From Gossypium raimondii (Eukaryota; Streptophyta; Magnoliopsida; Malvales; Malvaceae): DNA of 64,000 nt. Positions 52,322-64,000 of the stretch are shown piece by piece. Where the stretch lies: assembly GCF_025698545.1 (NCBI RefSeq), contig NC_068569.1:9114001-9178000 (forward strand), written 5' to 3'. A program made the position numbers and the translations under genes. The notes under the pieces were generated by a model, which was not told the DNA's origin, made no database searches, and was given only the letters and a program-made list of their open reading frames with translations. Position 1 is the stretch's first letter. Every line of letters starts with the position of its first letter.

Positions 52322-52798
52322 ATGATGTTGAAGTTTTCTGCATGGTTTATAGCTTTCTTATGTACAACTGCCCTTTCATGCAGGAAGGTTGAAGGTTTTC
52401 CTATATTAAAATCTCAAGATTCCTATCCCTCAAAATCCGTAGCTCAAGGACATGACATTCATGGTAATAAGGGTTTCATTGTTTGCTTGTCCTGTTCATA
52501 TTACTTCCCCTGAAACACAGTTGGAATTTGAGATGCAGATGCAGGTCTAAACCGGATAGTTAGCTTGGAATCGGAAGCAAAAGGCAGCGACAGAGACGAA
52601 TACTACAAGCAGCAATATCACGAAATTTTTGAGTCAGATAAAGCAAAGAGTGGAAAGGGCGCATACGGTGGTGCAAATATCCCCCACCACCGTCAAGGAA
52701 AAAACGCAGCTCCGTCACTCGTCAGCCCACCTTGCTTTCTGTTAACTGCTACGTTGCATGTAATATTACTTCCAGGTTTACTTCCCAAGCTCTTCTAG
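52322..52798 (+). CDS. Small secreted protein, possible peptide-hormone or GPI-anchored precursor
   Basis: Two exons, 52322-52463 and 52539-52798 (TAG), 133 residues. A second acceptor at 52533 would add two residues (the DA in DADAGLNR) without shifting the frame. Residues 1-25 (MMLKFSAWFIAFLCTTALSC) form a signal peptide. The middle is acidic and polar (SEAKGSDRDEYYKQQYHEIF). Near the end comes YGGANIPHHRQGKNAAPS (90-107), basic and Gly/His-rich, followed by a hydrophobic tail (PPCFLLTATLHVILLPGLLP). Signal peptide, variable middle and short basic motif fit a processed peptide precursor. The hydrophobic C-terminus after small residues also fits a GPI signal. I recognise no named family (not CLE, RGF, CEP, PSY or IDA). 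The intron is only 75 bp. The 2.75-kb duplication ends just upstream. Confidence 0.65.
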
Positions 52799-53649
52799 GC
52801 CATCATATATCTGCTCCCTTATTCATAACAGTAACAATCATGAATCACCAGCATCCCCCACAAACAAATGAAACAAGAAAATAGACAGATGGAACTTTCT
52901 GCCTGTTTGGAGTTGTATTATTATTGTTTATTTTTTTTTTGGGTGTGGATTGAGTATGTTGATTTCAGTAAGGAATTTGATTATTAGAAGTCTGTCCATG
53001 TCTTCTGTATCCGTTCCAGCTTTTTTCTACTTTATACAGGTTTCTCTATTATATTACCTATGAAGTAACAAATGTCTATCGGTAATTGGCTATGCCCAGT
53101 TGAGTTGGGATCGGTTCTAAGTATAGCATCAAACACTATATTTGTTTGTTTAAGGGACAACTATTTGGTAAACGAACGTCGGCAGGGATAACAAGTTGTT
53201 GAGATTTTTTTTTTTTGTAGAAAAAGAAACCATTAAACGATTACAACAGTTAAATTATACTTAAAAGAGGAGATAGACCCGTGGAGATCTCTTTCTAATA
53301 AGCTCGTAACTGGATCCGGTGGACTCTAAATAAACCTATCAAAGAACTATTTATATCAGCACATTTAATCATGTGATCTGTAACGCCATAAATTAAAAAT
53401 TAATCAAATAAATAAATAAAAAATCTTATTTTACTGATCATATTTAGAGTTTATGGTTTCCTCTATATTATTTTAAAGTTTCAACTTACTTTATCTTCAA
53501 TGTATAATATGCCTCGTTATTGCATCATTTTTTTTTTACTAAATGTACTAAATAATTATTTATATTATATATTTATTATTTATATTGTACAAATTATTTA
53601 GGGAAAAGAACCTCTCTAGTTCTCTGCGTTTTAATATTGAGTAAATTGG
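52799..53649. other. 3' flank of the small secreted protein gene and AT-rich spacer
   Basis: Probable 3' UTR up to about 53050. From 53200 AT-rich DNA with poly-T runs; no gene seen. Confidence 0.5.
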
Positions 53650-54045
53650 TTCCTCTCAAAAAAATTAGAGCAATTTAGCCTCAACCAATTTTCAAAATTA
53701 GCAACTAAGGATAATTAAACACAATGTTAATATTTTTCGTGAATTGTACGTATCTTTTATTGGTATAATAAAAATTTAGCCCTCAAAGTTTACACGTTTT
53801 GTCAATTTAATCTTCATTTAACAAATTTAGCCTATAATATTTACACATTTGACAAATTTGGTCCTTGATTTAAAAAATTAGCCCGCAATATTCAATATTT
53901 TGTCAACATTTATCCAAAATATAAAAACATCAAGGGTTCAATTATTATACCAATAAAATATGTATAATTAATTAAAATATTAACATTATGATTAATTGTC
54001 CTTAACTACTCACTTTCTAAATTGTTCTAATTTTTTTAGATGGAT
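53650..54045. mobile_element. Foldback (inverted-repeat) element, disrupted by LTR B
   Basis: The left arm (from AAAAAAATTAGAGCAATTTAG) and the reverse complement of the right arm (AAAAAAATTAGAACAATTTAG) align almost throughout. Both contain AATGTTAATATTTT, then TTTTATTGGTATAATAA, then a CCCT(C/T)-type stretch. The centre is near 53845. Its right end adjoins LTR B at 54060, so the outer end and any target duplication are obscured. Non-coding; Mutator-type MITE is a guess from the similar neighbour at 57104. Confidence 0.6.
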
Positions 54046-54059
54046 TGGAAAAGTGTTTT

Positions 54060-57031
54060 TGTAACACCCCTATCCCGTATCCGTCACCGAACCAAGGTTT
54101 AGGAGCATTATCAGAGTTTTCAGATCAAACTCAGATATTTTATATTACTTAACATTCATATCAAAAATTAATTATAAATTAATTATATTGTCCCTTATAT
54201 GAGCCTTCGAGGCCCAAAACATATATTAGAAACAAGTCGGGGCTAAATCGGCAACTCAGAGAATTTTTCGCGAAACTTTAAAAATTTTCCTAAGTGCAGT
54301 GGACACACGCTCGTGTGGTCAGGCCGTATGGCTCATACGGCCAAGTGACACACCTGTGTCTTAGGCCGTGTGGTATTTGAAGCAGGACACACGACCATGT
54401 CCCTAGCTCGTGTAACTCTCTGACTTGCAATACATTTAAGTGCAAGGGTCACACGGCCAAGCCACACGCCCATGTACTAGGCCGTGTGAAAATTCCTGAG
54501 CATTCTGTTTTAAATTTTTAAGATATAGGGGACACACGATAAGAACACACGCCTATGTGTTAGGCCGTGTCTCTGCCCGTGTGGACAAAATAAGGCCATT
54601 TCCAAACCTTATTCCTCACCCAATTTCACCTTCCACCTACATAAACACTTAAACACATTCACCAACCAATTCAAGACATTTAAACCAAGCCAAAACCAAG
54701 TCTTATGCATGATACTTCATCACATGTATTCCTATACTCAATCTTACCTAATTGATCAAATTTACATATATGCATACTTTATCAATTATGCTATCTCCGT
54801 CCATTTATCCATATGCTTACCATCATTAAACCATTTCAATTTCACACATCAAACATGTTAAGGCTATATATATACACATTTCAAAATATACCAAATACAA
54901 GCCATACCAATGGCTAGTTACAACCAAAATATTTAAAATGCCAACAATGGCCAAGTTAACCTATACATGCCATTATAACCAAAATTAGTTTCATAATTGT
55001 ACCGAAATGGGCCGGTGGATAGTGTGAGTGATCTCCGCCAAACTTCCAAACCAACGAGCTTCCGAGTACTATAAAATAAAGGAAATACAACTGAGTAAGC
55101 ACTTAATGCTTAGTAAGTTCGTATAACGGGAAATTATCTTACCATTCATTTACTCATACAATAAACATGCATAATACATCCAAAGCAATTTGGCAATTAG
55201 CCTAACACATATAACCTCAACAAACATGTTAGTCATGTATTTCATGTGAATAACAAGAACAAGGATGAGCTCATCAGGTGTCGAGTTTCCAAGTATTTCA
55301 TGCATATACAGATAATAGTTTCAATTTGATTTCACATGTTCTCATGCCAGAATTTCACCCGTTGAATCATTTGAAATCCCGATAGATACTTGGGTAGTAC
55401 ACCTGAAGTGTACAATACTATAAATCCGTCAATTCATATTCGGGAGTGCTTTTATGAGCACTTAAACAGAAAGCTCTCTCTCAAGCACTATAACGGAAAG
55501 CTCATTGAGCCTTGTAACGGGAAGCTCATAAAGAGCCTATAACGGGTAGCTCCAAAGAGCAATTAATGGGTAGCTCTTAAGAGCAATTAACGGGAAGCAC
55601 CAGATAGCCATATAACGGGAAGTTCAAGCGAGCACTAACGAAAAGCTCACAAAGCCTATAATCGGGAAGCTCACGAAAAGCCATATAACGGGACGCTCAT
55701 AAGAGCTGCGGTGTGCCCACAACACATGTAGGGTCACAACCAATCAGGATGCTCCGAAGAGCATTTAACGAGAAGCTCGCAAGAACACTATAATGGGAAG
55801 CTTGAGAGGGCTTGTAACGGGATGCTCTTTTGAGCTACGGTACGTCTGCAATATATGCAGGAAAACTACCGTTTCGGGAAACTGAACCTTGTATCCATCG
55901 AATCTCATTATCCAAATGGGACTTATTTATTTATCAGGGATTTTCAATTATGAGATCAATTACATACACATATATGACATTTACACAATTTACATATTCA
56001 ACACTCAATTTAAGCATATAAATATACACAATTAAGTTACACAAACTTACCTCGACAATTGTTTGTGACTTGTAAACTACTAATCTGATACTTTTTCTTT
56101 TCCACGATCTAACTCCATTTTTTATCTATCCGGATCTATACGAGTAAATTTAACATTAATTTAATATAATTTACATTCAATTCAATCCAAGTCACTTCTT
56201 ATGTAAAATTACTGTTTTACCCCTATACTTTTAATTAATGACAATTTCGTTCCTAGGCTCAGAAAATTAAATTCATGCAATTTAATCCTTATTCCAAGTC
56301 CAGCTGAATTTTACATATATCAATAGCAGCCCATGTATTTCACAAAAATTAGAATTTTTCCATGAATTCTACATTTTTACAATTTAGTCCCTAAATCACA
56401 TTTTCATCAAAATTCCTTTAACAAAAGTTGTTTATCTGTCAAAAACCTTTCATTTTCTACCATAAAACTTCATAGTTCAACTACATTCACCCCTGGAAAA
56501 GTCCTAGAACTTTGATAACTTTGCAAATTAATCCCCAAAATAGCTTAATTATGCTATTACAATTTCGAAAACATAAAAATTACTAAAAACGGGACAAGAA
56601 TTCATACCTAATTAAGCCAAGAAAGCTTGCTTGAGTTCTTTTCTCTTAGCTAGGGTTTCCATAAAAAAAATTTGGGAAATATATCTTTTATTTCCAACTT
56701 CATCATTTTCTTTAATTAAATTTCCATAGATGAATCACCATCCTTATCTACTAACTTCTCTTAATGGTCTATTTGCCATATGAGGACCTCAAACTTTGAA
56801 TTCCATAGCTATTTGATACTTATAGCTACTAGAACCCAACTTTTACATTTCATGCAATTTGGTCCTTTTATCAATTAGACATGTAATCGGTAAAATTTCT
56901 TAATAAAATTTTCATACGATTTTTCTATTATAATTTAGATCATGAAATAATATTAAAATAATTTTCTTTTCGGATTCGGATTTGTAGTCCCGAAACAACT
57001 GTTTCAATTTCACTGAAAACGGGCTGTTACA
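54060..57031 (+). mobile_element. Solo LTR B (gypsy-like, about 2.97 kb)
   Basis: Starts TGTAACACCCC and ends GGGCTGTTACA, perfect TG...CA ends. Flanks are GTTTT (54055-54059) and ATTTT (57032-57036), a 4 of 5 match, so the target duplication is probable. It parallels LTR A in full: same opening block, CACACG/CCGTGT words at 54300-54580, and AACGGGAAGCTC minisatellite at 55460-55830. No second LTR or internal genes. It sits at the edge of the foldback element at 53650-54045. Confidence 0.85.
55460..55830. repeat. Degenerate minisatellite inside LTR B
   Basis: Imperfect units of the AACGGGAAGCTC...AAGAGCC type, the same array as in LTR A. Confidence 0.7.
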
Positions 57032-57103
57032 ATTTTTACCAATTTTTATAATTTTATAAAATTTATAAGTATTTGTTAAGCATGACATGAAAGATAAAAT
57101 AGT

Positions 57104-58427
57104 GGCTTAATGGTATTTTTGGCCCTCAAACTTTTTTAAAAAAAGCAATTAAGTTCCTTTGAACTTATTGCACCCAATTGAGTCGTAAACTTATAAAACA
57201 AACTACATTGGCCATTTTGACTAACGATGATTGTTATAGAGTTGACACCACTGTTAAAGGCTTTGACATGGTGCTCTATGCCAACGACAATTGTTGAAGT
57301 CAACAAAAATAAAATTAAAAATGATTATTTTTTTGCTGGAATGAACCTAGATACATATAAAATTCTATGGAAAACCATATTCGATGAAAATCGTATGTAC
57401 GGCTTGGAGGAAGATCTTTCATACCTTTCGAGATCCACCCTATAAGATGGGGTCAAAAAGCCAAAATAAATGATTTTATCCCTTGTAAAAAGAAAATAGA
57501 TTATTGAACCCCTTTCACGCTCATGCCACGTTGAGGTATTGCAGAAGAAAAAACTGTAAAATTTGCTCCAATTTATCGTAATCGATTAGTTAACATGTTG
57601 GTTAACCGTATTCTAAAACATGAAAAAAAAATCATTAGCTTATTAAATTATCTACCGAGCCTTGAAAAAGATTCAACAAAAGAGAAACAAATTCACTATC
57701 TATTTTACGTCAAGCAAGACGTAGAGTAACTCCCAATATAGCAATAAAAGCAAGACGTGTAGGTGGATCGAAAATTGGATCTAGACAAAGAAAAGCACTT
57801 ACCATTCCTTCGTTTCAAAGCTTAATTTTTTTAATTTAAAAAATATTTTTATAAAATTAATTTTTTAAATATATAAATTTTAAAAAATTACTTAAAATTT
57901 ATAATAATATCAAATAAAAATCAGAAAGTTCAAAAGAAAATTAAAATTTCATAAAAACCATTTAAAAGTTAAGTTAAAAATTCTAGACAATTTTTCTAAA
58001 TTATATAAAGTTTAAAAGTCAACTTTTAAATGATTTTTATAATTTTATTTAATTTTTATAAATTTTAATAATGTTTTAAAAATTACAATTTTAAAAAAAT
58101 AAGTTTTAAAAGTTTTAAAATTTAATTTTTGAAACGAATGAACTAGGACAATCATATGTCTAGTTTCATTCCAACAAAAAAAATTAAAAAATACTCCTTT
58201 TAATTTTTTTTATTTTTCAAAAAATAATTTTTTTAAATTTTTACTAGCGTGACACGTCGTCAGCAACTATGATTGACATGGAGTGCCATTTTAGTATTGT
58301 AACAGTCAATATTAATTAAAGAGCCTATTTGGCCAATTTTATTAATTCATGGTTCAATTGGGTGCAAAAAATTTGGAACAATTTAATTGATTTTTTTTTA
58401 ATTTCAAGGGCCAAAAACACTTAAGCC
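57104..58427. mobile_element. Mutator-type foldback MITE with 9-bp target duplication, carrying plastid DNA
   Basis: Ends are GGCTTAATGGTATTTTTGGC on the left and, read in reverse complement, GGCTTAAGTGTTTTTGGC on the right. Flanks are TAAAATAGT (57095-57103) and TAACATAGT (58428-58436), 8 of 9 identical, the target length of Mutator elements. The arms pair along nearly their whole length: TTGCACCCAATTGA occurs in both, TTTGCTGGAATGAACCTAG pairs with TTTGTTGGAATGAAACTAG, and CCATTTAAAAGTT with TCATTTAAAAGTT near the centre at about 57990. Without the plastid piece both arms are about 430 bp. No transposase is present. Confidence 0.8.
57347..57808 (+). pseudogene. Nuclear plastid DNA: 3' end of rps12 (intron end and last exon) and 5' part of rps7
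   Basis: From CTAGATACATATAAAATTC on, the sequence follows, from memory, the plastid rps12 second-intron end (AGCCGTATTCGATGAAA-like domain V region), then the last rps12 codons (TATGGGGTCAAAAAGCC-like, ending AAATAA), the spacer with CTTTCACGCTC, and rps7. The rps7 frame starts at ATGCCACGT but has TGA as codon 4, then [10 protein letters not shown] and [20 protein letters not shown]. Later it loses frame, and about 15-20 bases are missing after GTAGGTGGATCG. The copy cannot encode S7; plastid copies are the working ones. It interrupts the left arm of the foldback element. Confidence 0.85.
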
Positions 58428-58436
58428 TAACATAGT

Positions 58437-59321
58437 TCGTGTCAACTTACTAAGTCATATGTACGGTCACGTATATATAAAGTCTCACATCAATATAAAG
58501 TAATTGTAAAATAATTAAGGGTAAATTACGTCTTTAAACACCCTAAAATAGAGTTGTTCTTATTTTGATTGCTTTAAATTATTTTTTTGTCAATTTAGTC
58601 ACCGTCTCTATAAAAATTCTTCAAAATTATCATTAAGTCGTTATCTCATCAACTTATTGCTGACTAGACCTACCACATCATCATTTTTTTCATGATATAT
58701 TGTTGAAAAAGTTACAAAATTTTAAGTTAATGCTCAAGTCTCCCCACTATCTTTTTTGTCTTCTCTTCCAATCTCAATACTGAATGAGTATGAGTTTTTT
58801 GGCCATTACGATTCTATTTTAAAATGAAAAGCAAAAGTATTATTATTGGAGCAAAAATAAGGAGTGGAATAATTAAGGGTGCAGTAGGATTAATGGTCTA
58901 CCACAATGTAATTGAAACACGGATTGCGGTGAGATTAAATTTAAAACGAATGGTGTACACGCACTACAACGTGGGTGTAGGGATGCGCAAACCTTGTATC
59001 CTGTTTACCCAACTTTGCATGCACAGATAAAAACAATCCACATATAGATGTTAGTTATTTCCCATTTTCTCCCCTCCTATTGTGAGCTAACGTTGTCACA
59101 ATGTTCAACAACATCGATATTGAATCGAAATTAGTAATACAACTTGTCCAAAGTTTTTCTTTTTTCTATGCACAAGCATATGGCTTGTGACCAGTGACGT
59201 CTGAATTTGAGGTACATTTCAAGTGAAATGTGAGACTTTATAACATAAACAAGTATTACAAAAATTGGGAAAAAGGAACGTTTAAAGACTACATGGACTG
59301 TATACGAGGTTTCTTCTTCCT
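58437..59321. other. 3' flank of HCT and AT-rich spacer
   Basis: No gene supported. The stretch 58510-58760 has the 'numbered response' style common to degenerate MITEs (GGGTAAATTACGTC, CAATTTAGTCACC) but lacks a clear partner. HCT 3' UTR probably lies just left of 59322. Confidence 0.4.
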
Positions 59322-62786
<3,465 letters not shown>

Positions 62787-63463
62787 CTACAAAATGAATG
62801 CCAACTAAGTTTCAGTTTCAAATTCAATGTTGCATCAAAACACAAAAGCAGATAGATTAATATACATTAAAAGGGACAAACAGGCCGCTCGGACTTATTG
62901 TCTTTTTCTGAATAAACAAAAGCGTGACAATCTCAAATCTACTAAAACATGAGAGATTCATAATCTGATCAGGGACCGGGGACTGAATTGTAAAAAGATA
63001 GATAGTTCCGTATTCAACAAAAATAATTTATTCGTTAGTCCTTATTACGTGGCTTTGAATAAGAATTAGAGTTTTCACCTGATTCAATGTATTATTGAAT
63101 ATTAAACTAATAACATTAACAACACCTATCATCTTTCTCCCGAAAAAACGAAACCATATACTTAGTTCCATGTACCACACACACACAGAGTCTAAGAAAA
63201 ATAGATATTTTGAAATTGAAATCAACAGATAATAATCGCCTTTCCTCGGTAGGATTTGATACCTTCTCTGGTCTCTGAGTTTTTTTTTGTAAGAGAAAAA
63301 GAAGTGTTTCAGTGCATTCACAATTCCAACTCAATAACCATGGCGATTGAAGAATATATACATATAGAATATAAGCAAGCAATGAAACAGGGTGGAAAAC
63401 CCAGAAAGTAAAACAAAAAAAAACAAAAAGCTTGATTACTCAAGGGAATCGGAAAAAACGAAC
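62787..63463 (-). promoter_or_regulatory. Probable 5' UTR intron of HCT
   Basis: On the minus strand TTTGCAG/GTTCGTTTTTTCC at 63463 and TTTTGTAG/GCCAAAAGC at 62787 fit a donor and acceptor. They would leave a 54-base leader exon before the ATG at 62732. Needs transcript support. Confidence 0.45.
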
Positions 63464-64000
63464 CTGCAAATCAGAAGTAAATGCAAAGGAAGAAGAAGAA
63501 CAAAAAAACGGGAGAGGAGTTGGTGAAAAAGGTGGTGAGCACTGAGGAGAAGATTGGAGGAGAACTTGGAATAATATAAGCGTGGAAAAAGGCAAAGCGA
63601 ACAAGAGCGGCATTTCATTTGTCACTCACCTACTCCCGCCTACTTAAATTGACCACTCACAATTCGCCACCTAGCTTACTTCTTTGGATTTTGACTACTT
63701 TTCTTATCTAAACAAGGCTCATATTTTAAATGATTCGGGTCTCCGATAACAATTGTCTAGACCCGATTCAAATTAGTTGTTTTATTGTAGTTTCAATCTT
63801 GTTTTGTTATTATTTCAATATTATATATTTTTATTTTTTATTTTAGAGACATTTGTTTACTAAGTTGTAATTATTTTATAAAGATTTTTAATATATTTTT
63901 GATTTATTGAAAATATTTATTTTAATATTTTAGAGTATTTGATATATATATTTAAAAATTTTGTATAAAAATAATTAAAAAATTTTAATATGAGTAAGCG
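63464..64000 (-). promoter_or_regulatory. Upstream region of HCT
   Basis: Contains TCACCTACTCCCGCCTAC (about 63626-63643), close to the AC-element core ACC(T/A)ACC that MYB factors bind in lignin genes, and TTATATTATT near 63575 as a TATA candidate. Beyond 63720 only AT-rich DNA is seen. Confidence 0.35.

Noticed and set aside
57227-57445. 72-codon open frame
   Set aside because: It runs from the foldback arm into group II intron-derived plastid DNA; the frame is accidental.

Overview
The window reads as nuclear DNA of a flowering plant. Genes are split by GT-AG introns, the spacers are very AT-rich, and plant-only families are present (tubby-like, AP2/WRINKLED, BAHD/HCT). Three large solo LTRs start TGTAACACCC and carry many CACACGGCC/CCGTGT words. 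From memory this kind of LTR is abundant in cotton (Gossypium), so a cotton or another Malvaceae species is the best guess; that is inference. Exon limits below were read by hand from splice sites, reading phase and family conservation.

Layout: 1-4045 (-) 5' part of a HAC1-type histone acetyltransferase, running off the left edge. 6741-9215 (-) plastid-targeted Rossmann-fold protein. 10750-12988 (+) tubby-like protein without an F-box (TLP8 type). 17572-20090 (+) two-AP2-domain factor of the WRI3/WRI4 type with a 9-nt microexon. 21542-27913 (+) folate-biopterin transporter gene with two nonsense codons in exon 1 and a solo LTR in intron 2. 28742-30832 (-) nepenthesin-like aspartic protease. 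33372-37151 (-) PIG-F, for GPI-anchor assembly. 38240-41499 (-) a secreted proline-rich repeat protein and its broken tandem copy. 43200-52080 a transposon-rich block: decayed LEA-like sequence, a MITE, a solo LTR and a recent 2.75-kb tandem duplication. 52322-52798 (+) small secreted precursor. 53650-58427 two foldback elements, one broken by a solo LTR, the other carrying a piece of plastid DNA (rps12 end plus rps7). 59322-62732 (-) HCT of the lignin pathway.

The genes are not an operon and have unrelated roles: chromatin, lipid regulation, GPI anchors, lignin, proteolysis. As I recall, the order Rossmann protein, TLP8, WRI3/4, folate transporter, aspartic protease and PIG-F combines Arabidopsis At1g16080-16040 with the homoeologous At1g79700-79720 block, so this looks like an ancestral gene order before gene loss.

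The most notable find is at 57104-58427. It is an almost fully palindromic Mutator-type foldback element with a 9-bp target duplication (8 of 9 bases match). About 460 bp of chloroplast DNA sits inside one arm. Next come the 2.75-kb duplication ending just upstream of the small-peptide gene, and the proline-rich gene pair that amplified different internal repeats.
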